Source: Blastocystis sp. Blastoise
Taxonomy: Eukaryota; Sar; Bigyra; Opalinata; Blastocystidae
Assembly (NCBI GenBank): GCA_039096225.1
Contig: JBBPEB010000015.1
Location: 1,029,001 to 1,093,000, forward strand
Direction: 5' to 3'
Length of the DNA: 64,000 bases
Every line of letters starts with the position of its first letter. The stretch's first letter is position 1. The notes under the pieces were generated by a model. That model saw nothing but the letters and a program-made list of their open reading frames with translations. It searched no databases and was not told the origin of the DNA. Below are positions 1 through 19,306 of this stretch, piece after piece. Position numbers and translations under genes: made by a program.

Positions 1-1
1 A

Positions 2-725
2 CATAGAATAGATAATTCATACTTGATATATTATGAAAAAGAAAATAATCATCAGCCACATCTTGTAAAGGCCTTAAAATATATAAAGGTGAATGATTCC
101 ATATTTGTAATGAATTACGATTATGGTCCAGCATTATCATCTGCAACAGGATTATATTATCACTTTATGGACAGTCAAGGGTTTCAAGGATTCCAAAATA
201 TTAACATATTTCTTGCTTCAAACGTTTTAGTAATGGATATACATACAAATAAAACCCCTGATGACATTCTTTGTGAAGTATATACTTATATTAATTAATA
301 ATAAATAATAATATATTCATATTAGTATCATAATAAATACATCGTATGTATATTAGTAATAGTTATTTAGTATCATTTTTTATATTTCATTGTGTAGATA
401 AATCTTTTAATTACTAATATAATAATTATTATAATGAATTCATTTTACTTTTATATATATTTAATTATCAGAATGATTACCTTCATCTTTATATGCATAT
501 ATATATTCTTAATACTAATTATTTATATATTATTAACTATAAAAAATTTTGTCAAATAATATCTTTTATTGTTTCTATACTTTATTCTTCTTTATATAGG
601 AAAAACAAACCAAAGAAAAGACTATCCAAAGGTCTACGTTGACAGTAACTTCAGAAGATGTTTATACTTATACAACATTTATACCAAAAGACTACATGCA
701 TGTGAATGGGTACATTTCCATGTAA
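2..725 (+). CDS. Unknown protein, 3' end only (two exons)
   Basis: This is the C-terminal part of a protein whose 5' end lies outside the window. The reading frame is open from the left edge to position 277, where a GTATATAC donor begins. It resumes in the same phase after TTATATAG at 599 and stops at TAA (723-725). About 133 residues are visible. They include a mixed hydrophobic stretch (ALSSATGLYYHFMDSQGF), then NIFLASNVLVMDIHTNKTPDDILCE, and a Thr-rich tail ending NGYISM. The intron of 322 bp is strongly AT-rich, like the other introns here. I see no recognisable domain and assign no function. The gene is supported by the phase-consistent join and by exon composition that is clearly richer in C and G than its flanks. 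Confidence 0.6.
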
Positions 726-2599
726 ATACTTATAAAATTATATGTATAATCGTATTTAAACTTTGACTTTTTTATAATTTATATTTTTAATGTATAATTT
801 CATACATATTATCTCTTATAATCACTTTTTGGTTGTTCTTGTTATTAATGAATTTCATAACATAAAAGCAGATCATAGTAGGTTTTTCTAACTTAATTCA
901 ACTTCATAATAGTTAAAATTACAGTGAATAAATGTTTTAAATAATACATAAAAAAATGTTCAAATTCATATCTATTTACAACTTTTTTCACCAATAATCT
1001 ATATATATGAAGCAATAATCATCGAACTTTTCAAGTATCTAATATTATATCGAATAATATATATATTATATTGATTTGTACTAAATTCATTCATATTTAC
1101 TGAATATATCCTTATTTCATTGTATTTTTCTATCCATAATAATAAAGCATCTTATTTAAAAACTATTACATGTTCTATTCAAAATAGAATGAGCATAGAC
1201 TTATTTAATTTAATCTTCTAAATTCTCATATATTTTTTTAAATGTTTAATATATAATCCTATTTTATTGTTATTAATTCATAAAGTAATTATTACAGTAA
1301 TATATGTTTTCTATATATTTTACTAAACCATTTTCAATAACCATATTAGTAGATCTTTTGTTACTAATAAATGAAATATTAATGGCAAACCATAATGAGT
1401 AATATATGATTTTTGTATGAACAGTCATATGATGAGAGTAAGAAAAGAGATAGAAGAAAAAATAATTAAAAGGAGAATCTGCATAGCAATACTATATTAT
1501 AATCTCATTAATCTATAGTATTATTAGTAGTAATAATAGACATTCATTGATAGTTGTGATAGAACTATTTATGATCTAAGATCAGTAGAGGTTATAAAGA
1601 AAGTAATAGTACTTCAAGTATTATTACTTATGGTATTCTTTCTTTAAAGATATGATTACGAAAACCGAATTACATATTGATATCATAACATTTTTGGTAT
1701 TTAAATTAATTTAAAAACTGTTAGTAAAGGAGGTACAATCATTTAATGACATAGCATAATATTTTAATTGATTCAAAATGTAAGAGAAATTAGAAAACAA
1801 GAATAGAAAACATAATTATAATCTTATCATTGTTCTTATTAATAACTACTATTATACGTAGTATTAGGAGAAGAAAGAGGAAAAATATAAAAGGTATTGC
1901 ATAGTAGTATATTCCAAATATATAAGTATTAACAATATTAGAAGCAATAGACAGAAAAAGGATTTGGTGTATAATAGTTTAAGTAGCAGAATATCATTAG
2001 TATTAGATATAGTATTATTGGAATAAGAATGTAAAAAGACATGACACATATAAAATATCTTTAATATCATTACAACTAGACATAATAATAACGGTAGTAG
2101 TAGCACAAAATATTTCTATTATATTTAAGAATTCTTATAATTATTATGAGCATGCGTATTATAACGAAAACAAGAAGAAAATTGTAGGAGTTTAGTAATA
2201 GTAGTAGTGTCATCATCAGCTTATTATATAAAAATACAAGGAGACATAACAGTATGGGTATGTTCTAACAAGAGGAAGATTATTTTGAAGAAATATTTGT
2301 ATTACGATGAAAATATAATCAGTTGTTAGAATAAAAAGGCTTATACTAGTAATACTATTATACTTCATGATCTTCTGATTGTTATATAGAGAAGACTATT
2401 AATATTATTGATTCTTTATTAGTATTAGTATATGTACTATTATTTATAATCTTAGTATCTTAGTATTTGCATCCAAATTACTGATTCTTAATATAGCATT
2501 CATTCTTCTTCATGCTTTATTATTATTCTTATTGTTAATACACTTGATATGACTTTTGTTTTTGTTATTAATAACTGTAATATACAGCAGTAATATATG
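726..2599. other. AT-rich intergenic sequence, no gene seen
   Basis: No frame shows conserved-looking protein. Short open stretches such as the one on the minus strand at 1864-2106 are Leu/Ile/Tyr runs produced by low-complexity DNA. From about 1500 onward the sequence becomes richer in TAGTAGTAATAAT-like words, which may be the decayed edge of the minisatellite that starts near 2600. Confidence 0.6.
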
Positions 2600-5245
2600 G
2601 AAGTAATAATATTTAAGGATGTAGTAATAATAGTATCATAAAGAAGTAATATTATCATAAAGAAGTAATAGTATCATAAAGAAGTAATAGTATTATAAAG
2701 AAGTAATAGTATTATAAAGAAGTAATAGTATTATAAAGAAGTAATAGTATCATAAAGAAATAAAAGTATTGTAAAGAAGTAATAGTATTGTACAGAAGTA
2801 ATATTATTATAAGGAAGTAGTTACATTATAAGGAAGTAATAATATTATAAGTAAGTAGTTAAATTATAAGTAAGTAATATTATAATGAAGTAGTAATATT
2901 ATTATTATAAGTAAGTAGTAACATTATAAGTTATATTATTAAAATGAAGTAATAATATTGTAATGAAGTAATATTATAAGTAAGTAGTAATAATATTATT
3001 ATAAGTAAATGGTAACATTATAAGTTATATTATTATAATGAAGTCATAGTATTATAAGGAAGTCATATTATAATGAAGTAATAATATTATAAGGAAGTAA
3101 TAATATTATAAGGAATTAATATTATTATAAGTAAGTAGTAATAATATTATTATAAGTAAGTAATAATATTATAATGAAGTAATAGTATTATATAGATGTA
3201 ATAATATTATAAGGAAGTAATAGTATTATAAGGAAGTAATAATAATATAAGTAAGTAGTAATAATATTATTATAAGGAAGTAATAATATTATGAGGAAGT
3301 AATAGTATTGTAAAGAAGTCATAGTATTATAAGGAAGTAATAGTATTATAATGAAGTAATAATATCATAAAGAAGTAATATTATTATAAAGAAGTAATCT
3401 TATTATAAAGAAGTAATAGTATTATAAGGAAGTAATAGTATTATAAGGAAGTAATAATATTATGAGGAAGTAATAATATTATCATAAGTACTAACATTAT
3501 AAGTTATATTATTATAGGTAAGTAATAATATTATAAGTAAGTAGTAACATTATAAAGAAGTAGTAACATTATAAAGAAGTAGTAACATTATAAAGAAGTA
3601 GTAACATTATAAAGAAGTATTAATATTATAAAGAAGTAATAATATTATAAGGAAGTAATAGTATTATAAGGAAATAATAGTATTATGAGGAAGTAATAAT
3701 ATTATAAGTAAGTAGTAATAATATTATAAGTACTGACATTATAAGTTATAATATTATAAGGAAGTAATAGTATTATGAGGAAGTAATAGTATTATGAGGA
3801 AGTAATAGTATTATAAGAAAGTAATAGTATTATAAGAAAGTAATAGTATTATGAGGAAGTAATAGTATTATGAGGAAGTAATAGTATTATAAGGAAGTAA
3901 TAGTATTATGAGGAAGTAATAATATTATAATGAAGTAATAATATTATAAGTAAGTAGTAATAATATTATAAAGAAGTAATAATATTATAAGGAAATAATA
4001 ATATTATGAGGAAGTAATAGTATTATAAAGAAGTAATAGTATTATAAGGAAGTAATAGTATTATAAGGAAGTAATAATATTATAAGGAAGTAATAATATT
4101 ATAAGTAAGTAGTAATAATATTATAAGTACTAACATTATAAGTTATAATATTATAAAGAAGTAATAATATTATAAGGAAGTAATAATATTATAAGTAAGT
4201 AATAATATTATAAGTAAGTAGTAATAATATTATAAAGAAGTAATAGTATTATGAGGAAGTAATAGTATTATAAGGAAGTAATAGTATTATAAGTACTAAC
4301 ATTATAAGTTATATTATTATAAGTAAGTAATAATATTATGAGGAAGTAATAGTATTATGAGGAAGTAATAGTATTATAAGTACTAACATTATAAGTTATA
4401 TTATTATAAGTAAGTAATAATATTATAAGTAAGTAATAATATTATAAGGAAGTAATAGTATTATAAGTAAGTAATAATATTATAAGGAAGTAATAATACT
4501 ATAAGTACTAACATTATAAGTTATATTATTATAAGTAAGTAATATTATTATAGGAAAGTAATAATATTATAAGTAAGTAGTAACATTATAAGGAAGTAAT
4601 AATATTATAAAGAAGTAATAATAATATGAGGAAGTAATAATATTATGAGGAATTAATATTATCATAAGTAAGTAGTAATAATATAAGGAAGTAATAATAT
4701 TATAAGGAATTAGTATTATCATAAGTAAGTAGTAATAATATTATTATAAGTAAGTAGTAATATTATTATAGGAAAGTAATAATATTATAAGGAAGTAGTA
4801 GTAATAAGGAAGCAATTACAATATTATTATAAAGAAGTTGTAATAATATTATAGGTAAGTAATATTATTATAGGTAAGTAATAATAGTATTATAGGAAAG
4901 TAATAATATTATAAGGAAGTAGTATTAATATTATTATAGGTAAGTAATAATATTACAGGTAAGTAATAATATTACAGGTAAGTAATAATATTATAGGTAA
5001 GTAATATTATTATAGGTAAATAGTAATAATATTATAGGTAAGTAATAATATTATAGGTAAATAGTAATAATATTATAGGTAAGTAATAATATTATAGGTA
5101 AGTAATAATATTATAAGGAAGTAATAATATTATAAGGAAGTAGTAGTAATAATTTTATAGGTAAGTAATAATATTATAAGGAAGTAGTAGTAATAATAAT
5201 AGTATAAGTAATAGTATTATAAGGAAGTAATAATACTATTATTAT
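2600..5245. repeat. Degenerate 19-bp minisatellite array, about 2.6 kb
   Basis: A tandem array with the basic unit AAGTAATAGTATTATAAAG (19 bp) and variants such as GGAAGTAATAATATTATAA. Copies are degenerate, with many units shortened or lengthened by a few bases. A longer variant carrying TAAGTACTAACATTATAAGTTATA recurs near 3490, 3725, 4125, 4285, 4378 and 4500, suggesting higher-order amplification. The right third (about 4850-5165) is dominated by ATTATAGGTAAGTAATA units. There are roughly 130-140 units if the spacing averages 19 bp. No open reading frame crosses the array. Purines predominate over pyrimidines apart from T on the plus strand, and C is almost absent. Confidence 0.9.
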
Positions 5246-5446
5246 CGCCAAAAAAGTTAATTTCATCATTCATATTATTCTTCTTAGTTATAACATTAAT
5301 ATAATTCTTATCATTATTATAAGATAATATATTATTATTATAATTAGTACCTATAAGGCACTCATACTTATATTCTTATTATTTTCTTTACATGATTCTT
5401 TTTATTCTTATTATAATATCATAAAATCTAGAAGTGAGAAATAAAA

Positions 5447-5508
5447 TTATGAAAAGCAGAATCTATAGAATGTAAATAAATATTTCTGTGTAACGCTTGT
5501 AATAATAA

Positions 5509-5544
<36 letters not shown>

Positions 5545-6890
5545 TATATGTTTCAAGTGGATATTGAGTAGTTGATATATCTAATAGTAATTGAGAGCAG
5601 GCATGATCATTACAGAGATTAAGGAATATATCTAAGCAATTTTTAATAATCACTGTATTATCTTCCCAATAACGAAGGTTATTCAAAATTACATCGATTA
5701 AGTGATTTAATATATTACTCTTCTTACATCTAGACAAAAAATAAGATAAATCATCAATGCAATATTGATAAATTATTTATATATATATTTAATTTCTATC
5801 TATTAATACATAGCCAATAAATATATATAATTGCTCTTTTCGAGAGGAATTCATATCAAGAAAGGTATCATCAGGAAGACGCTTCTTATTCTCATATATA
5901 TATCTATATTTCTGAATTGTTCAAAGAAAATTTAATGATAATTCCATGTTGGAATTAATCCTACTAAATCAATTCTATATATATATATTTATACATATAT
6001 ATATATACTGTAAAAACGAAAGCAAAAACAAATGTAATAATATATAATAATATATATAATAATATATAATAACATATTATAATATAGTTTATATATATTT
6101 ACGTTAAGTCAATAACTAGCATTATGTTTAAGTTGAATAACTTCTGTACCTATTAATGATAGTTATTTTGAACCTGTGTTTGCTGAATACTTGATTAATA
6201 AAAACAGTAACAACAGTATTACAAAACCACGAAAGACAGCCTATAAATAATTGTTTAAGAATATATATATTGCTCAATAATTGTTTTATTCGCCAATTCT
6301 TGATAATCTGTAGTATTTACTCATACTTTAGAAAATTGATAAAGAAGGGTCTAGAAATACACGAGAATAGAAGTAATAAATATAATAATGAATATAAATA
6401 TAAACGTATATTTAAATGCAAATATAAACAAAAAAAGAGATTATTATAATAATACTATATACATTATATTCTTCATTAAGAGGATCAAAGCAGTTACATA
6501 TATATGTAGTATTCACTTAAAAAAATATCTGACTATTTGAGGTAATTGTTGCATTTCTATGGCTAAGCTTTCTGTATCACTAAGAGGGTTATTCATATCA
6601 TCATCAACATAATCATCTACACTTTCCATTTTACCATTAATATATGCTTGTATTAATTGATGAACAGATTCATTAAAACAACTTGTATTATCAATATCTG
6701 AACCGATCTGAACATAACGTTCAGCACAAATCAGTCAACTCCATAAAGTAAGTAAATAACTAAAAGAATTACTACACCATTGCCAATTCTTAAAGGAATC
6801 AATAGTAAAATTTGTTAAAAGACGAATAAATTCACTATATCGTGGAGTTCTGAAAAGTTCTGATAACTGGAAATTAGCCTAAAGAAATAG

Positions 6891-6935
<45 letters not shown>

Positions 6936-7240
6936 TTATAGTATAATATATTCGTATATAGAATTCATATAATACATTAATAATAATAATAATAAATATA
7001 TCTATATACTTTAAGTTTTCATAATAATTGACAGAACATATGATAAGTATCTTTATCATCAAATGCATGACTACGAGTTAATTGTTCAAAAACCTCTTCA
7101 ATTAATAATTTTAAGAATTCTAAACGAGATTCAGGTTTAACAAAGAGATAACGTCTCATAGAAGTCATCATTAATAAACAATGTAAACAAGTGACTGTAG
7201 TAGGAGGATAGCAGGAGTAATAACTAGATAAAGAAGATAA
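5447..7240 (-). pseudogene. XPO7: Exportin-7 (RanBP16) relic
   Basis: Reading the minus strand, consecutive segments match exportin-7, a karyopherin-beta nuclear transport receptor made of HEAT repeats. Visible matches are the SMRRYLF / TYHMFCQLL segment (7019-7200), RLLTNFTIDSFKNW and SYLLTLW (about 6745-6870), a FDPLNEEY segment near 6460, YQELANKT near 6270, GCLSWF near 6225, and NILNHLIDVILNNLRYW (about 5660-5720). Their order is that of the family. The gene is broken: in-frame TGA codons occur at 7019-7021, 6735-6737 and 5921-5923, there is an apparent frameshift at a seven-A run (6519-6525), and another frame change lies near 6150. Both ends are missing; the C-terminal third should lie where the minisatellite now begins. 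AT-rich introns of the local type are still visible. Alternative: an active gene with TGA read as sense, which the frameshifts make unlikely. Confidence 0.75.
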
Positions 7241-7329
7241 TGATGACAATAATAATAAGTATAATAATAAGTATAATAATGATAGACATCTATTATATAA
7301 TATATATATATAATAATTACTATACAATG

Positions 7330-9378
7330 ATTTTTAGTAAAGTTAAATAAATGAATAAATACAGAAAAGTATGTAATCTTAAATCAGAACAAAACATGAA
7401 TTTAATTTTTGCACAAAAACATATTCTGTTCTTGTTTAATATGATTAGACAAGCCGTAGACAATAGTAACAATCATAAAACTTAACCGATGTAGTTAATT
7501 CACAAAAGAATTGTGGCAGCATAACTTCTTAAATACTCTAATAAATATCCAAAACCATTATTGAAAGGCATAACTTCATTAACAACTGTAAACATCGAAA
7601 GGAAAAACTAAAAAGACAACAGATTAACAACAACATATAAAAAAATCTATAAGATTATAAAGTAATACGTGTAGCAATTATATCTATAATAATCAAACAC
7701 ATTTATCAATTTAAAATAAATTATGACATTTTGTTAACAATAATTATAATAAAAATTCTTCGTTTAAAAAAAACGAAGAAAACTCGCTGTTTTTTACAAA
7801 AAAATTTTTCTTCGTTTTTTAATCATTCATTGACCTAATTCAAATGTTACAAGCTGTTCGTCATATAGAATAAAAATTAGTTGTGTCTTCTTACTTTTAA
7901 ATAAAAACTAACAAATTATATTGATTTACTCAAAATCGATATGAAATAATTTGGGCAACTATAATGTTTATAGCATATAATTTAGGGTGATTATGCTATG
8001 ATACAATTGTGAAATCAACACACAAACAAATATTTGAATCTGATGCAAAATATTCTATTGACGCATCATTAAGGGTGTCTTGTGGCTCATATACTCATAT
8101 CTGATATGAAATGAGTCTTAAAACAATTTTCAATTATATTTAGACATGTTTTAATTCAAAAATAGAAATAGACCAAGTTTTGAATGGGAAAAACATTCCC
8201 GTAAGTATTTCAAAAATTTAAGACTCTGGTCTGACTGTCCATCAAACAAATAGGCTCGGTTATTTTTTTTCACTGAAAAAAAAATAACAAAATTTGAATT
8301 TTTGGCTGAAATTTGGTTTTGAGCCATAGCGGCCATTTTATTAATTTTTATTCGTATATATGACTCTTAAAAATCTTTTACTCCAAACACAACTATAAAA
8401 AACTTTATAATATGGACCCGATGAATTAACCAAATTTCGACTTAAAACAAACTAAAAACGTTTTTGATATTATGTGACATTCTAAGACGAGAAAATAATG
8501 TCAATTTTTTAATAAAATATGTCTAATATGGTTTTTTATACCTAAGAAAAACTAAACTGAAAAAAAGTGTCAAAATTTTGTCAAAATTCACGATTTTTGC
8601 CTAAGTCGCTGAAGTAAATCTCATTCCATTGGTGGAACAAGTTTTGAACCAAAATCAACCAATCAGATACATTTAATAATTAAAATATCGCTGATAGTGA
8701 TTTCATATTCATTAAGAAAAGAATATATGTAATAATTTTAATATATTAAATAATTAAAATAAAGACGAAACAAATTATATTTAAGAAAATAAGAAAAATA
8801 GTGATATAAAAAAAGAAGATTAAAAGCATTAAAAAAATACCATAAATTTATCTAACAAAATAAAAACAAAAGTAAAAACTAAATTCTTTTTCTATTGATA
8901 TATATATGGATATAAATCAATAAGATATATATATATTAAACACAGTATAGAACTACAAATAAAAAAATACTATTAATTATGAAAAAAGAAAATAAAATAT
9001 AACATAACAAAAAAGATCCATATATAGAAAAAATAGAAAAAAAGAAAATATATAATAATGATGGTATTAAAAGAAAGAAAAGAAATATATAGAGTATAAG
9101 AATTTATATATGTAAAGATCTTTATATTACGAAATTATATAGAATTCATATCAATTTACCTATAAAGAAGGATGATTATTATAATTATTATAATAATATG
9201 TTATAGTTATTATATATACAGAGAGATATAGCTTAGATTGTAACCATTTCTATAGAGGGACAATCTGTTCTACATGAAAGATGAATAAAGTAGTATATTA
9301 ATAATATAATAATATAATTATAATAATATAACACTATAATGTATATCAATATATATATATATAACTCTTAAAAAATAT
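7330..9378. other. Intergenic region without a recognisable gene; compositionally distinct block at 7740-8700
   Basis: About 2 kb between the exportin-7 relic and the flippase. The part from about 7740 to 8700 has longer non-repetitive words and more G+C than its flanks. The only open stretch there, minus strand 8151-8336 (MAAMAQNQISA...), has no recognisable homology and no supporting splice structure. From 8700 to 9200 the plus strand is strongly A-rich (AAAAAGAAGATTAAAAG...), typical of downstream sequence for the minus-strand gene that ends at 9379. Confidence 0.55.
7756..7780. repeat. Perfect 10-bp inverted repeat with A5 loop
   Basis: TTCTTCGTTT and AAACGAAGAA are exact reverse complements separated by AAAAA. 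A third copy of the arm, TTCTTCGTTTTTT, follows at about 7808-7820. It could form a hairpin in RNA or DNA. No gene is attached to it and its role is unknown. Confidence 0.7.
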
Positions 9379-16244
<6,866 letters not shown>

Positions 16245-17601
16245 TCTCGTCTATATTCTATATGGAACTATACGAAATATCAATACACTATTGATTACAA
16301 AGGCAAAAATGATGTCAATTCTTATTTTTTAAATTCTGTATTCAGTATATAGTTCACGATTATTATGAAAATCTTTAGTTAATCTTGTGTTTTCCCCACA
16401 GAAAAACTCTAATGTTGTTGTCGAATTCGGATTTGTTGCAAGTAACAAAAATGACTTCAGGTTTAAACAAAATTCGTTTTCAAATCATTTTTTGGATACA
16501 TTCTCATTTAAATCGTGTATTGATTTCTTTTGATTTGTTTTCTGAAAGGAACAACTTGAATTGTATAATCAATGTTAGTATTATTTAGAATCACTTAAGA
16601 TTGATCAAACCGAAATGATTTAAAGAAAAACAGTTATAATTCCATTTGAAATTTCTGAAATAATTATTAAAACAAATATAAAAGCAATTTTATAATTCAT
16701 TCTTAGTTGCTTCAGATTGTATTCACTCCATATACGTATACTTGCATATTCTTTAAAAACAAACGAAAAACAAATTTGTTTTTCATGAATGAATATATGT
16801 ACTTAGTTATGTACATTCATCTCTATATCTCAAATTGCTATTAGAATCATTTTTATAATAATCTTATTTTTATAAATATCTATTTTTATGATCTTCAAGA
16901 GATATACAACGATAAATCATTATCCGATATTTATCTTACTTCAAACCTTGTATAATATGTTGTAACTTGAGAAATTCATATGAAAAAGGAATCTTTTTAT
17001 TTTTTGTGCTAACAATTGATTTATTTTTTTTAATAACAAACTTAGCATCAAATGATAATAGGACTCCATATCAAACTATGAGACTTTTATACTTTTTAAT
17101 AGTATTAAAATAATGAAATAGAAACAAGAAAAGTAAATACTTTTTTTATAGGGAAAAGTGTGTCCCAAGAAAACTTTCTTGTAATACAAAAGTTTGAAAA
17201 GCACCCAATTCTTCGATACTTGCTATTTTCTGAGCAAAAAATACTTTCTTGGAATGAATACCATGAATTATCATCTTGAAATTGCTGATGATTCACCGAA
17301 GAGTTCCATTCTTTTTATTATTCACGTTTTTCTTGTTTATTCTCTGCTTTTCTCATGGGAAAATATTTATACGGACATTTTGACTGCGAATAAAATAAAC
17401 ATGACTCTTAATAATTTCCAAGCGAAAAAACTAAAATAAATGGAAAATATTCTCTGAAAAAACTATAACTACATAGTTTAATCATAAATACTAAAAAAAA
17501 ATAATTAATTAATTATAATTCCGATAGTAAGGAATAAAAATATTCGTTATTAACAAGATTCAAGACATTTTTGTTGTTATCTTCGCTTGAAATAAATCAA
17601 A
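16245..17601. promoter_or_regulatory. Divergent upstream region between the flippase and kinase genes; no gene seen
   Basis: About 1.36 kb separates the two start codons (16244 minus, 17602 plus), so the promoters of both genes should lie here. The short open stretches (16385-16588, 17194-17439) show no conserved residues. No shared motif was recognised. Confidence 0.5.
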
Positions 17602-19255
17602 ATGGCCGAAAGAGTACAACAATTGTCGCTAACACAAATTGATCATTTGTCTGAACTGTCAGATAGATTAAAATCAAGGAGCATGTCTTGTATCTAAGCT
17701 ATATATACTTTTATTTTATTGATTCTATATTCTTTTTTGTTGTTTATAGTAGCAGAGATTCGTTCCGTATCTCCTTCTGTTAGTGTGATTAGTGATAAAT
17801 CAGAGAATAGGGCGAATGTATCTATTTTGTTTATTCATGATAGCCTATTTGATACTCACATTCTCAAAACTTTTTTTTGTAACAAATATTATGATGAATT
17901 ATATATATAGTTAACTGCCCATAGACTAGAAGTTTTAAGACAAGAAAGAAAAGAAACCAAATTAAGAGCTGATATGGATATAAAGAAGATTACAGCTAAA
18001 CTTGATGAAAAGATGAATATATACTTTGAACAAATGGAATTCAGACAATTATCAACTCTCAACAACTTTATGCAACTATGTATATCATGAATATATTCAA
18101 TAGAATAACTTTAATTTGTTTTTTCTATATAGGTTCTCATTTCGTTGAATTACCCTATGCTGGTACATCACAAAGAGTATTAAGATCTGTTATTGAAAAG
18201 ATGAAAGTATATATATATATTATATATTCTCTTCTTTTACAGATATATAATAATATATTTTTTCTATATATAGGAATATAGTAATTTTTTTGATAATGAA
18301 AGTTTACCAAATCCAGCAGCTAAAGTGTTATATATTATTTCCCCTTTATTACGTATATATATGTTATTATTAATATATATATTATTTATGTTATTATTAA
18401 TATATATATTATTTATGTTATTCTTTATATATATACTATTTATGTTATTCTTTATATATATATTATTTACGTTATTCTTTATATATCTATTAGAATAATA
18501 ATATATAATAATATATATATATAGGTTTTAATATAGAAGAGGATGATGTGTTGATAGATAGTCGTGAGACTGAGACCCCTGATGTTACTAAACATGATAT
18601 AGAAGAAGTGATGAAGAATAGCATACAATGGAAAGATTGGGGTGATGAATGGATTAAAGAACAGAAGGAATTATATCAAGAAGAAGAACAAAAACAACCT
18701 GAAGAGAATTTATTATTATGTAGAATATGTGAACAAAAAATAGAAGCAAGTAAAATGGAAGAACATACTATTTCTTGCTCTCAGTATATATATATATATT
18801 ATTTTTATTATTATATGGTATGTTATAAATATATTTATATAGAAATATGTTAGTTTATTCTTCGAATTCTACTATAAATAAACTCACACGACAATTTACA
18901 TCAACAATCAAACGAATTAATGATTGTGTCACGAACCAGAAACACAATTTATCAATAACTGATCAACAATACCTTATTCAAGGTCAAAGTAATTTACATA
19001 TATATATTTTTTTTATTGTTTTTTTTTTAATATAAAATCTTTTTTTAATCATTTATTATATTTATATTTATATTCATAATATTTCTCTATAGAAGTATTA
19101 TCGTTGATTCTCTCTGGAATATCTACTTTAGTATATAAAGATGAAACTACTGTTGATATAACAAGTCAAAGAGATACCATGTTGCAGGTACTTTATATTT
19201 GTGAAGAACAATTTCAATATCCTATTATTGAAGTTGCTACTCTTTGCCAAAGCTG

Positions 19256-19306
<51 letters not shown>

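Noticed and set aside
2600-5245. CRISPR-like array
   Set aside because: Units are contiguous with no unique spacers, the unit is only 19 bp, and the genome is eukaryotic.
5447-7240. TGA as a sense codon in an intact exportin-7 gene
   Set aside because: Two frame changes and missing ends accompany the TGAs, and all other genes in the window are open without in-frame TGA.
8151-8336. 61-residue minus-strand frame MAAMAQNQISA... as a small gene
   Set aside because: No homology, no splice context, and Lys/Phe/Asn-rich composition expected from AT-rich DNA. Kept only as part of an unexplained block.
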